A stretch of 64,000 nt of DNA from UBA2705 sp963977125 (GCA_963977125.1 CAXBNJ010000001.1:372001-436000), one strand, 5' to 3'; counted from the stretch's first letter, positions 27,365-36,887 are shown. Notes: generated by a model not told the origin, from the sequence alone. Numbers and translations: made by a program.

Positions 27365-28252
27365 ATGAGTTTACTTCCCTATGATGATCGTGACGGCGTA
27401 ATTTGGTTTAATGGTGCGTTTGTACCGTGGCGCGAGGCACAGGTACATGTTATCTGCCATGGCCTGCATTATGGTAGCGCTGTGTTTGAAGGGGAGCGCA
27501 TGTATCAGGGCAAAATTTTTAAGCTTGAAGATCACACCACGCGCTTATTTAAATCCGCTGAGTATCTGGGCATGGATATTCCTTACAGCGCCGATGAAAT
27601 TAACGAGGCTTGTATAAAGGCTTGTGCCTTAAATGGTTTAAGCGAAGGTTATATACGTCCCATAGCTTGGCGGGGTAGTGAACAAATGGGTATATCTGCC
27701 CAAGCGACCAAAACGCATTTAGCTATCGCGGCATGGGAATGGCCAAGTTACTTCCCCCCAGAGATACGTGAAAAGGGTATTGCCTTAAAAACCACGCATT
27801 GGAAAAAACCTGCGCCAGATACCGCGCCATGCTTTAGTAAGGCATCGGGCCTGTACATGCTCAATACAATAGCTAAGCACGAGGCAGAAGCGGAAGGCTA
27901 CCAAGATATATTAATGCATTGCTATCGTGGCTATGTTGCAGAATCATCAGGCGCAAATATCTTTATGGTCAAAGATGGGGTTATATCAACGCCGATTGCA
28001 GATTGTTTCCTTAACGGCATTACCCGCGCGACTGTAATGGATATGGCTAAAGAGATGGGCTATACAATGGATGAGGTGCGTATAATGCCTGAAACTTTAT
28101 TAGAGGCTGATGAAATCTTTATTACAGGTACAGCCGTAGAGGTAACACCCATTGGTCGTATAGATAATACACTATTTAATGTAGGGCCAGTAACCCGCGC
28201 TTTGATGGATGGCTATAAAGTGCTAACCCATGGGCACGTCGCACAAAAATAG
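27365..28252 (+). CDS. ilvE: Branched-chain amino acid aminotransferase
   Basis: This 295-aa fold-type IV PLP enzyme transfers amino groups between branched-chain amino acids and glutamate. The PLP lysine is K159 (FSKASGLYML), the same number as in E. coli IlvE. Other signatures are HGLHYGSAVFEGER at the start, YVAESSGANIFMVKDG and DEIFITGTAVEVTPIG. A ribosome site AGAGGAA precedes the ATG. It is divergent from the ompR-type gene and ends before a probable terminator, so it appears monocistronic. Confidence 0.93.
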   Translation: MSLLPYDDRDGVIWFNGAFVPWREAQVHVICHGLHYGSAVFEGERMYQGKIFKLEDHTTRLFKSAEYLGMDIPYSADEINEACIKACALNGLSEGYIRPIAWRGSEQMGISAQATKTHLAIAAWEWPSYFPPEIREKGIALKTTHWKKPAPDTAPCFSKASGLYMLNTIAKHEAEAEGYQDILMHCYRGYVAESSGANIFMVKDGVISTPIADCFLNGITRATVMDMAKEMGYTMDEVRIMPETLLEADEIFITGTAVEVTPIGRIDNTLFNVGPVTRALMDGYKVLTHGHVAQK

Positions 28253-28306
28253 TCGATGATATACGGGGACTCGTTCGCGCTGAAGAGTAGAAAATACAAG
28301 CAGTGG

Positions 28307-28331
28307 CCCCTTGATATTTAAGGGTTTTTTA
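28307..28331 (+). terminator. Weak intrinsic terminator after ilvE
   Basis: A 5-bp stem CCCTT/AAGGG with a 7-nt loop is followed by TTTTTT and, after AAG, by a second T8 tract. Confidence 0.45.
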
Positions 28332-28339
28332 AGTTTTTT

Positions 28340-28369
28340 TTGCTTTTATAGAGTGGGGTGCGCTATAAT
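28340..28369 (+). promoter_or_regulatory. Promoter of the 647-aa exported protein gene
   Basis: TTGCTT (28340-28345), 18 bp of spacer and a perfect -10 TATAAT (28364-28369) lie 76 bp before the ATG at 28446. Confidence 0.55.
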
Positions 28370-28445
28370 TGCGCATATACTATGAAAACAGATAAATCAG
28401 TTAAAACTGAACAAAACGACTTAAAATAAGCGGGTTGAACGTATT

Positions 28446-30389
28446 ATGGCGAAATTACTATCATCATTTGCAGCGGCGGCGATGTTGGCAACGAGCGTTG
28501 CAGCAACAGAGCTCGACAGCACTATTCCTGATGGTACGACTTACAAGTCAGATAACCCACAAAGCCAGCAAATGCATGATCGTGTTGAAAATCTACCTGA
28601 TGGCGCAACGCATATCTATGTGCCTGAACAGCAATATCACGATAAACTCGGCGAGCGCCAATGGATCACTGAAAATCAATTTGAACGCGCAGCGGCTTAT
28701 TTGCAGTATTTAGGGCTTTATAATGGTGAGATTGAGTATTCACACGCGGCTGTCCCTGCTTTTGAACGTGTAATGGATAAGTTCATTGGGGCGCATGTTG
28801 TTACGGATGCGCAGCCTGATGAGTATAAAAATGATCTCTATGCTAAATATGACATGCTTCGTGTCCACGCATTAGAGAATGAAGTTTTTGTAGAACAGGT
28901 CTTACAACAAGGGCAGGAATATAAAGCACTGCCTAAAAAAACAGATTACGTTGGTGATATAAAAGTTTTGGATGGTTATCTTGGTCTGATGGGGCAAGAT
29001 TATAATGTCGGCACATCTAATGATGGTTTACGCATTCAAGCGATACAAGAATTCAGCGAAGGGCGCACGGCCTTAAACTTCTTACAGCAAGAACAATGGG
29101 ATAAAGACCAAACGTTAAGCAATGCGCAAGCCGCCTTAATGGATGGCGGGCTTTCTTTATTGGGCTATGGCGCTGCTTCAAAAGATACACCAGAAGCGGC
29201 GCTTGCTGCTTTTTACAAAGACCAAAATATCGCCATTGACCCACCAACTTATAATTTGGAATCTCTCGCACTGCTCCATGCGCATATCACCAAAGATGGC
29301 GCGGCATTTGATCGCGTAGAAGAGGTTCTTTATAATTTTGATACTGTTGAAGAAAAAGTCGGTTATGCCCAAGCGGCCTTAACGTTTTACGGTGAACATA
29401 CAGAGCTTGATGATAAGCGCTGGGCACATACTATGCTGAATATGGCGCAAGTAAGCCGCCATATGGGGGACGCTTTAGAGATTGTCAAAGAAGAAGCGCC
29501 ACGCCGTATATTTGCTGATTCATCACAAGTTTTATGGGATTCTGTGCGCTGGGCGAATTATGAAGCCAGCGCGGCTTATACGTTACCTGATATTAGTGAT
29601 GTTTTAGAGCAAACGGATTTAAAAAACATAGAGAGCCAAGACAGAGAAGCCTATGTCGGCGGCGAAGACATGCGTTGGTCTAACTTAAGTGATGCGCAAA
29701 AAGAACAATTTGAATCGCGTTATATGTCTGTTCCTCTTGCTGATTTTGAACAGTTCTTACCCGAGGGTTTCGAGGATTTAAAGAAAACGGTCGAAGGCCG
29801 CAATCAGATCATTGACCATTTATTGGATTTTGACGCACAGGGCAAAGCGCATTTCGCCGCGCCAGAGATCCGTCAGGCTTTCAATGAAATTGAGGCTTTT
29901 TTCAAAGAAGATATTCGAGGCCGCGCAGGCGCACAGCATTATTCGGAAGCGCAGCTCTCCGTTGAGGCGCATGAGACCGCTAAAATAGCGATGAAACAAG
30001 TTATTGGTTATTTGAAAGATGAAAGTCGCGCGGAATATAGCGCTGATGAAACATCAACCTTATATTTCTATATGGAAGACCGCGCGGGCGGGCGTAATGC
30101 TTTGAAAGATTCAGGAAATGTATATAGTCGTACAGAGCATTATAACTCTGTCGTGCATTGCATTAATGAGCGTAATTACCTTAATTACCGCGCGAATAGC
30201 GATGACCCCAATGCGCCGATACCGTTCACGGAAGAAAAAATCACGGATAAATTACCTGATTTAGCGCAATCTGTTGAAGCGAGAGCTGAACAGCAAGGGG
30301 CGCTGCTTGTTAGTCCTGATAGCGTGAAGCTTGCGAGCTCTGCGCAAGAGAAAACGGCGCAAAATACACTCAATCCTCTTTCTAATTAA
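28446..30389 (+). CDS. Hypothetical exported protein
   Basis: The 647-aa protein begins with a signal peptide (LLSSFAAAAMLATSVAATE, cleavage near residue 20). Residues about 75-115 (ERAAAYLQYLGLYNGEIEY) look like a peptidoglycan-binding-domain-1 helix bundle, where YLxxLGLYNGxI is common. The rest is acidic and helical with no motif that I recognise. It is monocistronic between a promoter and a hairpin. A periplasmic wall-associated role is inference only. Confidence 0.6.
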   Translation: MAKLLSSFAAAAMLATSVAATELDSTIPDGTTYKSDNPQSQQMHDRVENLPDGATHIYVPEQQYHDKLGERQWITENQFERAAAYLQYLGLYNGEIEYSHAAVPAFERVMDKFIGAHVVTDAQPDEYKNDLYAKYDMLRVHALENEVFVEQVLQQGQEYKALPKKTDYVGDIKVLDGYLGLMGQDYNVGTSNDGLRIQAIQEFSEGRTALNFLQQEQWDKDQTLSNAQAALMDGGLSLLGYGAASKDTPEAALAAFYKDQNIAIDPPTYNLESLALLHAHITKDGAAFDRVEEVLYNFDTVEEKVGYAQAALTFYGEHTELDDKRWAHTMLNMAQVSRHMGDALEIVKEEAPRRIFADSSQVLWDSVRWANYEASAAYTLPDISDVLEQTDLKNIESQDREAYVGGEDMRWSNLSDAQKEQFESRYMSVPLADFEQFLPEGFEDLKKTVEGRNQIIDHLLDFDAQGKAHFAAPEIRQAFNEIEAFFKEDIRGRAGAQHYSEAQLSVEAHETAKIAMKQVIGYLKDESRAEYSADETSTLYFYMEDRAGGRNALKDSGNVYSRTEHYNSVVHCINERNYLNYRANSDDPNAPIPFTEEKITDKLPDLAQSVEARAEQQGALLVSPDSVKLASSAQEKTAQNTLNPLSN

Positions 30390-30409
30390 TCTTATTTAAG
30401 TTTATGTTA

Positions 30410-30450
30410 TAAAAGTAAAAAACGAGACTTGGAGTTCTTCCCAGTCTCGC
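30410..30450. terminator. Bidirectional terminator between the exported protein gene and fliK
   Basis: CGAGACT (30423-30429) pairs with AGTCTCG (30443-30449), with an inner GG/CC. The minus side is followed by TTTTTTACTTTT, which would end the flagellar operon; the plus side by CTTTTC. Confidence 0.7.
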
Positions 30451-30604
30451 TTTTCATTCGGCCTCGCCATTTCTTTGGCTTAGCGCCATCCTTTTCGTTA
30501 ACGACCCGTATATGTAACAAGTTGGGTCTATACTAGTGTGAGTAGCATGTGTGTGAGTAGTGTGTGTGTCTTGCCGCTACGCGCCGTTAACTTAAGTTCG
30601 TTTG

Positions 30605-32518
30605 TTACGTCATCATATCTAATCGTAATGTGCCGCTATTATCTGTATACCAGTCCATTTTACTGGTTGTGATTTCAATGTCTTCGCCATCGGCCATATT
30701 GCCTTCTAACCCATCAAAGTCACGACCAAATGAATCGTTTTTATCGTGACCATCGCCGGTGTTCTCACCGCTATTATCACTAGAGAGGGAGAATTCTATG
30801 CCGCCATCGCTCATATCAAGGCCAGCTTCGGCTAATGATTTTTCAAGCTGAGAGGCATCGCGCTGCATCATTAAGAATGTTTCTGGCTTGTCGAAGTTAA
30901 GATGCGCTTTAATACCGCCATCTTTACCCACGAGCATAACAATTTTAACGCGGCCTAGCTCTGGTGGGTCAAGTTGTAATTTAAGCTCTTGTTCGCCTTT
31001 TTGGTTCGCATATTGTGTTAACTTCGCTGCAATAGCCTGCGTCGCTTGATGCGGCATGGCTGCATGGGAATGCATTAAAGTCGGTGATGTATGCGCGGTG
31101 TTGTGCAATACCTGCCCAAGGCTTAGGCCTTCAGGTGAAACACCTAAAGCGCCAATTTCATCAAGGCTATCCCAAGGCACCATTCCTGTTGATGTCCCCA
31201 CTAATTGTGTTGTGGCGGCTTCTTGGTTTTTTGCATGTTGTGCGGCGTTAGCGTTTGGCGTGTTTGCAGAAGCTGCACCCGTGCCCGTTTGTCCATCAGC
31301 GCCTGTGCGTCCATTAATAAATGGCAAATCACGATTTGATGTTGTCGCTGTATTTCTTTTATTAAATTCGGTTAAGTCTTGTTCACCAAATAAGCCTTCT
31401 TCAACAAGAGCGCTGAAAGGAAGTTCAATGCCTGGGGCTTGTGCGGCAAGGTCAATTTGACCGTCAGATTGAGCGCTGACTTGGTTGCCTGTTTGGGCGT
31501 TATCAAGGGGGGCAAGTTGATTGATGCTGTCTTTCAAAGCTTTTAAGTCTGATGATGATATTTGTCCATTTTGGCCAATTTGACCATGCTCAGATTTAAA
31601 GCGTTTTAGGGTGTCTGATGTGTCCCCCGTGTTTAAAGCGGCGCTCGCTGGCGTAAGGGCAGGCAAAACAGAAATCAATGTAACGTCAAGGCTTTCAATC
31701 TGTTCGACATTCTCATCGCTTTGCGCGGCCGTCAATTCAGTGATCTGACTTGGCGTTAAACCCGTGGCGATAAGCGCAGGGGAGGCTTGATCAGCAGCAT
31801 TACTTGCCGCCGAAGCGTTTGGTGCTGGCGTTGTTACGGGCGGCGTGATTTGACCGCGCAGCGCCTTAAGGGGCTGAATAGGTGGCTGTATTAAAGATAC
31901 GATCTCAGCATCTGGGCTCAAATTTGTTGGAAGAATATCGTAATTCTCTATGCCTGCGGGAACGCTAAATTGTTCGAAACCTGTATTGATAACTTCAGCG
32001 GGCAGGGCGCCAATTAACTGACCAATAAGTTCGGCTTGGCCGGCTTGGTCAAGCGAATTTAATATGGCTTGATCCGTGGCTTGCGTGGCTAAGTTAAGTA
32101 TAGGGTCAAAGTTAAACGCTTTACCAAAATCATTAAGGTTGTTTGGTGCTTGCGTGTTTTGACCAGCCGTCATTTCAACGACTAATATTTTAGGCATATT
32201 TGTTTGCGTTTGCTGCGGGGCGTAATAAACATCAATGGCCGCAGGGTTTGGCTCATCAGTGCGCGCAAAAGCTATATCGAAGAAGTTAAGGTCTTTACCT
32301 GTGGTCATTTCGCTCTGATCGTAAGCGCTAAACTTATTGCTCACCCGATCGCTTGACCGATCATTGGCCCGATCCGCGGATTGATCAGACGATCTTTCAG
32401 CGCGTCTTTCAGCGGCGCGCTCTGCGGCTCTATCGGCGCGAAGCTGCTCACCGGCGTTATGTTTTGCATCATAAGCGGCTGATGTAGGGGCGGTTGTCGG
32501 TGTGTGTATAGCGGTCAT
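30605..32518 (-). CDS. fliK: Flagellar hook-length control protein FliK
   Basis: The 637-aa protein is long, low in conserved sequence and rich in Ala, Gln, Thr and Asn, as FliK proteins are. The diagnostic C-terminal domain is clear (about 500-590): LKLQLDPPELGRVKIVMLV, AHLNFDKPE and LEKSLAEAGLDM, with the PPELG core. FliK measures hook length and switches the export gate to filament substrates. An unusual N-terminal stretch (about residues 26-60) repeats Arg-Ala-Asp/Glu-Arg units. It is the last gene of the flgI-flgJ-flgN-fliK cluster. Confidence 0.92.
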   Translation of the reverse strand: MTAIHTPTTAPTSAAYDAKHNAGEQLRADRAAERAAERRAERSSDQSADRANDRSSDRVSNKFSAYDQSEMTTGKDLNFFDIAFARTDEPNPAAIDVYYAPQQTQTNMPKILVVEMTAGQNTQAPNNLNDFGKAFNFDPILNLATQATDQAILNSLDQAGQAELIGQLIGALPAEVINTGFEQFSVPAGIENYDILPTNLSPDAEIVSLIQPPIQPLKALRGQITPPVTTPAPNASAASNAADQASPALIATGLTPSQITELTAAQSDENVEQIESLDVTLISVLPALTPASAALNTGDTSDTLKRFKSEHGQIGQNGQISSSDLKALKDSINQLAPLDNAQTGNQVSAQSDGQIDLAAQAPGIELPFSALVEEGLFGEQDLTEFNKRNTATTSNRDLPFINGRTGADGQTGTGAASANTPNANAAQHAKNQEAATTQLVGTSTGMVPWDSLDEIGALGVSPEGLSLGQVLHNTAHTSPTLMHSHAAMPHQATQAIAAKLTQYANQKGEQELKLQLDPPELGRVKIVMLVGKDGGIKAHLNFDKPETFLMMQRDASQLEKSLAEAGLDMSDGGIEFSLSSDNSGENTGDGHDKNDSFGRDFDGLEGNMADGEDIEITTSKMDWYTDNSGTLRLDMMT

Positions 32519-32612
32519 ATTGAAATCCTTTTACCCATTATGGGTGATATGTTTTCATCCGTGTTTATCTGTATTCTCAGTCGTAACTGATAATGCCCTG
32601 TAAAAAATGGCT

Positions 32613-33089
32613 TTAGGCGTCCTCACCAATACCAATCGATTGCGCGGAGCCTTGGCTGCTATAAAGTGCGCCGCTCGCGCTATATAGATTGGTGTTATGT
32701 TGTGATTGGTTGCGTACCAGTTTCATGATGCGTTCACTTAAACGGTTCAAGCTTTTCTTGGTGCGCTCCATAGCGGCAAAGTTTTCGATGCTCGCATCGG
32801 TCATCTTCTTGCGCGCTTGGGTTAGGCGTGCCAAATCTTCAGGGGCGAGCGCTTTAAGCTCTTCCTTATTGGCGATTAATTTTTGAAACTGCGCTTCATA
32901 GCGATGGGCGAAGTCTTCTTTTTGCGCGTGAAGGTCTTTGAACCCATTGGAATCGGCCGCACGTAAGCAAGCGGTTTCTTGCTGAATGATCTCGGTCAAG
33001 TTTTCTGCTGATGAGATTATGCCATTAATTGCAGCAGGGCTTGTGCCTGACGGGGCGGGGAGTGCTGGTGGTGGGGTTTGTTGGTTCAT
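32613..33089 (-). CDS. flgN: FlgN-like flagellar export chaperone
   Basis: The 158-aa protein is helical and follows the FlgN pattern: a long first helix with ENLTEIIQQETACLRAADSNGF, then LHAQKEDFAHRYEAQFQKL and a second long helix to about residue 125, then a loose Ser/Gly tail. FlgN chaperones hook-associated proteins FlgK and FlgL to the export gate. A strong ribosome site AGGAGA precedes the ATG. Its place between flgJ and fliK supports the call; the family assignment is by pattern. Confidence 0.7.
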   Translation of the reverse strand: MNQQTPPPALPAPSGTSPAAINGIISSAENLTEIIQQETACLRAADSNGFKDLHAQKEDFAHRYEAQFQKLIANKEELKALAPEDLARLTQARKKMTDASIENFAAMERTKKSLNRLSERIMKLVRNQSQHNTNLYSASGALYSSQGSAQSIGIGEDA

Positions 33090-33151
33090 AATCGTCTTCT
33101 CCTTGAATTAGCTGTGTCGCTTGGTCTTATTCTGGTCTTATTGCGGGCTCA

Positions 33152-33484
33152 TTAGATTTGGGATTCTTCTTGCATGCGGATCATTTCTTGTCTGACGTTA
33201 TCGGCAAGGCCTATGCCGCCAGCTTTACTGAGTGATTTGCCGTATTCTTCAACAAGGAAGCCTTTAAAGACTTCTTCCCCTTTACCGCCGCCAAAAACAG
33301 GGTTGGCTTCTATGCTTTCAAACATGGGTTTGAGCATTTGGGTAATAAACATGGCTTCAAATTCTTTCGACGCCGCTTCAAAATTATCTTCGCTTTTATT
33401 ACCCGCGAGATTATTTGCGCTCTTGATGCTTTGCGCGGCATCGAGTTGCTGTTTAGCGTTGTTTATGGTGCTGTCTATATTCAT
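33152..33484 (-). CDS. flgJ: Single-domain FlgJ-type rod-binding protein
   Basis: The 110-aa protein is just the N-terminal rod-binding domain of FlgJ: EFEAMFITQMLKPMFESI, then GEEVFKGFLVEEYGKSLSKAGGIGLADNV. The muramidase domain of gammaproteobacterial FlgJ is absent, as in most alphaproteobacteria, so wall cutting must be done by another enzyme. It acts in the periplasm on the growing rod. It lies 57 bp after flgI. Confidence 0.9.
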   Translation of the reverse strand: MNIDSTINNAKQQLDAAQSIKSANNLAGNKSEDNFEAASKEFEAMFITQMLKPMFESIEANPVFGGGKGEEVFKGFLVEEYGKSLSKAGGIGLADNVRQEMIRMQEESQI

Positions 33485-33540
33485 GGTCTCTATCTCTTCT
33501 TTTTTATCTCAAATCATCACAGTAACTATTGGGGCTTTAC

Positions 33541-34707
33541 TTACATGGTTTGTATTTCAGCCTGTAGAGCGCCAGCCGCTTTGATGGCTTGTAATATTGT
33601 AATAATGTCCCGTGGCCCGACGCCTAATTTGTTTAGACCTGTGACGAGGTCTTGTAGGGAGACGCCCGTATCAAGCTCAGTCAAACGCACATCTTCGCCG
33701 CGATTGACGTCAATATCTGTGCGGGGGACAACCACGGTCTCGCCGCTTTCAGAAAAAGGACTCGGCTGTGATACTTGTGGGGTTTCAGTCACTTTGATAG
33801 TCAAACTGCCCTGCGCAATGGCGACATTGTTAATGCGCACATTTGATCCAATAACGATAACGCCTGAATTCTCATCAATAACGATGCGGGCAAGTTGATC
33901 GGGTTGGATAGGAAGTTGTTCAATATCTGTGATCAAATCAACGATAGTGCCGTTATAATTAGCCGGACGAATGATTTTTACGCTGGCAGAATTTTCCGCA
34001 TGGGATAGGTCTGTACCTATAAAGCCATTAATAGCGCGCGATATGCGGCGTGCGGTTGTGAAATCAGGGTTACGTAAGGCTAAACGGATGCTGGTTTGTT
34101 TTGCAAAATCATAATCAACTTCGCGCTCAATAATCGCGCCTTCAGATACGCGCCCTGTTGTTGGGATATTTCTGGTGACGCTGCCTGCATCGCCTTGCGC
34201 AGCATAGCCGCCTGTTATAATTGTACCTTGACCAACGGCATAAACTTCACCATCTGCGCCTTTAAGGGGGGTGACAAGAAGCGTGCCGCCTTGCAGGCTG
34301 CCGGCATCACCCATGGCAGATACATTAACGTCAATGCGTGCGCCTTGGTTACTAAAGGCCGGCAGGGTTGCTGTGACCATTACGGCTGCAACATTATTTG
34401 TCTTAATCTTGGCACCACGAATATTAACGCCAAGACGCTCTAACATTGCAGTTAAGCTTTGCTGTGTGAACGGAGAGTTTCTCAAAGAATCGCCCGTACC
34501 ATTTAAACCAACGACGAGGCCGTAGCCAATCAGCAGATTGTCACGCACACCTTCGATATCGACAATGTCTTTGATGCGCGTTGATTTTGCTTCGGCACGG
34601 ACGGAAAAACCAAAGACAAAGAAACTGCCAATTAGGACGAGATATATAAGAACCAAATAGCCTGCTTCTTTAAATAGTCTCTCAAATGTGTTTTCATATG
34701 CTTTCAT
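33541..34707 (-). CDS. flgI: Flagellar P-ring protein FlgI
   Basis: I choose ATG 34707 because a GAGG lies 6 bp upstream; a start at 34719 would overlap that ribosome site. The product (388 aa) begins with a signal peptide (hydrophobic YLVLIYLVLIGSFFVFGF, cleavage near VRAEA). FlgI signatures are IKDIVDIEGVRDNLLIGYGLVVGL, LNGTGDSLRNSPFT, NVAAVMVTATLPAF and VARVDVN-like GARIDVNVSAMGDA. The C-terminal half keeps LDTGVSLQDLVTGLNKLGV. It polymerises in the periplasm around the rod as the P ring. It is the first gene of its operon and divergent from fliX. Confidence 0.95.
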   Translation of the reverse strand: MKAYENTFERLFKEAGYLVLIYLVLIGSFFVFGFSVRAEAKSTRIKDIVDIEGVRDNLLIGYGLVVGLNGTGDSLRNSPFTQQSLTAMLERLGVNIRGAKIKTNNVAAVMVTATLPAFSNQGARIDVNVSAMGDAGSLQGGTLLVTPLKGADGEVYAVGQGTIITGGYAAQGDAGSVTRNIPTTGRVSEGAIIEREVDYDFAKQTSIRLALRNPDFTTARRISRAINGFIGTDLSHAENSASVKIIRPANYNGTIVDLITDIEQLPIQPDQLARIVIDENSGVIVIGSNVRINNVAIAQGSLTIKVTETPQVSQPSPFSESGETVVVPRTDIDVNRGEDVRLTELDTGVSLQDLVTGLNKLGVGPRDIITILQAIKAAGALQAEIQTM

Positions 34708-34973
34708 AACGTGCCTCATTTAATTAATGGATCAGCACCTACGTATGTGCGAATACCGTGCCAAAGTGCATTCGCCGTTTAAGTGATTGTTTTAGCTTGA
34801 TTTAATTGTTGGTAATCTTTGCCTGTCTTTGGGCGAGGGCAATATCGACAGTGTTAAAAGTGCTTATTTAGGCAAAAAATGCCCTATCTGCTTTTTTTAA
34901 CTACGGCAAATATGGTATAGTGAAACTACGAACCGTTTTTCATTCCCATTCTTTTTGAACATGAGTTGAATTT

Positions 34974-35471
34974 ATGAAAATTAGAGGCCCCGGCCCATCA
35001 CGCCCAACTACAGGCAAAAGCAAAGTTGGCGACAAAAGCAAAGATAAAGGCGGGCAGAGCTTTGAAATCTCTGCTGGTGAAGATTCTGCGCCTGCGGAAA
35101 CCGCTGCGCCATTAAATGCGACCGGTCAGATCGCCTATGTTGATGCTTTGCTGGCGATGCAGGGCGCAGAAGACCCTGGCGCGCGTGCCTCACGCGGACG
35201 TATGCGCCGCCGCGCCTTAGATGTGCTCGATGAGCTTGAGCGCATACGCACATCTTTAATGCTTGGTACGTTAACTATTGGGCATTTGTTGAATATAGCG
35301 GATGTTGTTACCTCACATCGCGAACGTATTGACGATCCACAAATGACATCTATATTGGATGAAATAGACCTGCGCGCTCAAATAGAAATCGCTAAGATGC
35401 GCTATGCGTTAGATCAATCCGCTTTAGAAAACAATCCTGAAAATACTGAAGGCGATAACCAAAGCGTTTAG
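34974..35471 (+). CDS. fliX: FliX, flagellar assembly regulator
   Basis: The 165-aa protein matches the alphaproteobacterial FliX family: an MKIRGPG start, a Pro/Lys/Gly-rich N-terminus, then a helical C-terminal half with RRRALDVLDELERIRTSLMLG, then LLNIADVV and LRAQIEIAKMRYAL. In Caulobacter FliX couples basal body assembly to the activity of the sigma-54 activator FlbD. The divergent position next to flgI is the same as in Caulobacter. FlbD is not in the window. The ribosome site is weak. Confidence 0.9.
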   Translation: MKIRGPGPSRPTTGKSKVGDKSKDKGGQSFEISAGEDSAPAETAAPLNATGQIAYVDALLAMQGAEDPGARASRGRMRRRALDVLDELERIRTSLMLGTLTIGHLLNIADVVTSHRERIDDPQMTSILDEIDLRAQIEIAKMRYALDQSALENNPENTEGDNQSV

Positions 35472-35673
35472 TAATATAAGGGTAACCTAAGGCTATAATA
35501 CTATTAACTATTGCTTTATATGAGTTTATTGATATTTTAGTAACGAATTTATGTCATTCTAATGAGCGGTTAGAGTTGAAATCGCTACATAGATGTTGAG
35601 TAAGACTGGTTAAGGCCAGTTAAACGAGAACCGAATTTAGGTTAGAATCAAACTAAGAATAAGAGGTCCTGAA

Positions 35674-36105
35674 ATGGCGAAAGAAAATAGCGTTATTTTA
35701 CCAGAAGATTATAAGCCGGGTAATGACGAAGAGTTTATGAACCCCACTATGCTAGAGTATTTCCGCCAGAAATTAATTCGTTGGCGCGAAGACCTTATAA
35801 AAGGGTCATCTGAAACTATTCAGAACACGCTACAAAGCACAGAATTGCAAAAGCCTGACATGGCTGACCGTGCATCTGCAGAAACAGATCACGCGCTTGA
35901 GCTGCGTACACGTGACCGTGAGCGCAAATTGATTAACAAGATCAATCAAGCCCTGCGCCGCATTGAAACTGATGAATACGGCTATTGCGAAGAGACTGGC
36001 GAGAATATTTCTGTTGGCCGTCTTGATGCACGTCCAATCGCAACGCTAACTTTGGACGCGCAAGAACGCCATGAGCGTTTGGAAAAAACACATCGCGATG
36101 ATTAA
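35674..36105 (+). CDS. dksA: DksA, zinc-poor type
   Basis: The 143-aa protein is a DksA-family transcription factor that works in the RNA polymerase secondary channel with ppGpp. The coiled coil spans about 30-100, with the acidic tip at about MADRASAETD. The C-terminal finger reads YGYCEETGENISVGRLDARPIATLTLDAQERH (in pieces): only one of the four zinc cysteines remains, as in many alphaproteobacteria. A good ribosome site (AGAGG) precedes it and a terminator follows. Confidence 0.93.
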   Translation: MAKENSVILPEDYKPGNDEEFMNPTMLEYFRQKLIRWREDLIKGSSETIQNTLQSTELQKPDMADRASAETDHALELRTRDRERKLINKINQALRRIETDEYGYCEETGENISVGRLDARPIATLTLDAQERHERLEKTHRDD

Positions 36106-36137
36106 TCGTCTCTAAGATGTTTTGTAAAAAGAATTTG

Positions 36138-36170
36138 AAAAAGCGCTCTAGTTAGTTAGGGCGCTTTTTT
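36138..36170 (+). terminator. Intrinsic terminator of dksA
   Basis: AAAAAGCGC and GCGCTTTTT form a 9-bp stem with a 14-nt loop, which can pair further (TC with GG), followed by more T. The minus side also carries a T run and may serve the converging small-gene operon. Confidence 0.75.
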
Positions 36171-36175
36171 TGATT

Positions 36176-36502
36176 TTAGCTTATAAAGATGCTGTGTTTT
36201 TGCAGGTCTTTTATATGCTGGATTTGTGCTTTTCTTATAAGGTCTTTGATCTCAGTGGTTGTCTCCTTAACGTTGAGGTAAGTGTGCGCGTCACTATAAC
36301 CTCCTTTGTAGAAGCTGTATTTTAAATCAATGCGTGTTAATGGATTGTCGGCATCTTCTCTCTTTTTTTGATCCTCTTCATCCTTGGACAAGGCTACTCT
36401 GCCACCAATATTGCTATATTCAAGCTCATAAGGGTGAAATCCATCATGCTCGTTGACGTTTCTTGCGTGGACTACAATACTAAAACTTTCTGATAGGCTC
36501 AT
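36176..36502 (-). CDS. Small paralogous protein, copy C
   Basis: The 108-aa protein is unrecognised. It shares with its two upstream neighbours an N-terminal strand (FSIVVHARNV), a central TRIDL and a C-terminal KETTTEIKDLIRKAQIQH helix. No signal peptide or membrane segment is seen. It is the last gene of a three-gene operon, 13 bp after copy B, and converges with dksA. Charged residues (DEEDQKKREDAD) fill the middle. Confidence 0.65.
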   Translation of the reverse strand: MSLSESFSIVVHARNVNEHDGFHPYELEYSNIGGRVALSKDEEDQKKREDADNPLTRIDLKYSFYKGGYSDAHTYLNVKETTTEIKDLIRKAQIQHIKDLQKHSIFIS

Positions 36503-36515
36503 CTTTTAAATCTTT

Positions 36516-36887
36516 CTAAATAATAAACGCTCGATTACTTTTTAAAAACTCGAGATGCTTTTTTTGCGCTTCAGTTTTTAACGCTGCGATTTCTTCTGTG
36601 GTCTCTTGTGTCATCAGGCTGGATTGAACGGTGTGCTCTTTGGTTTCGTAGCAGTTCTGTGCCACTCTATCGGCGGTGGTAATGCGGCCGGAACAATTAA
36701 AGGGGTGGGTTAAGTCTAAACGTGTGTATGCATTGCGACGGTCCGTAATTTCGGGAGCTTTGTTAGGGCTTCTTAATGCGGTAGACATAAAAATATGCTG
36801 TACGTTAATACTACACGGGGCATATTCGCTACCATTAGCGACGCCTTTTGCATGAACGGTTATTTCATAGTCATTAAGTATGCTCAT
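36516..36887 (-). CDS. Small paralogous protein, copy B
   Basis: The 123-aa protein is unrecognised and belongs to the same local family: YEITVHAKGV at the start, TRLDL in the centre and TQETTEEIAALKTEAQKKH near the end. It has two extra cysteines (CSINV and NCYETK) and a longer central loop than copies A and C. An AGGAGA ribosome site precedes the ATG. It is 14 bp downstream of copy A. Confidence 0.65.
   Translation of the reverse strand: MSILNDYEITVHAKGVANGSEYAPCSINVQHIFMSTALRSPNKAPEITDRRNAYTRLDLTHPFNCSGRITTADRVAQNCYETKEHTVQSSLMTQETTEEIAALKTEAQKKHLEFLKSNRAFII

Noticed and set aside
30530..30575. GTGTGAGTAG short repeats
   Set aside because: Only two to three imperfect copies in simple GT-rich DNA; no sign of a CRISPR or mobile element.
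31056..31460. Plus-strand 134-aa ORF opposite fliK
   Set aside because: Antisense shadow of the biased codon use of fliK; no ribosome site or domain.
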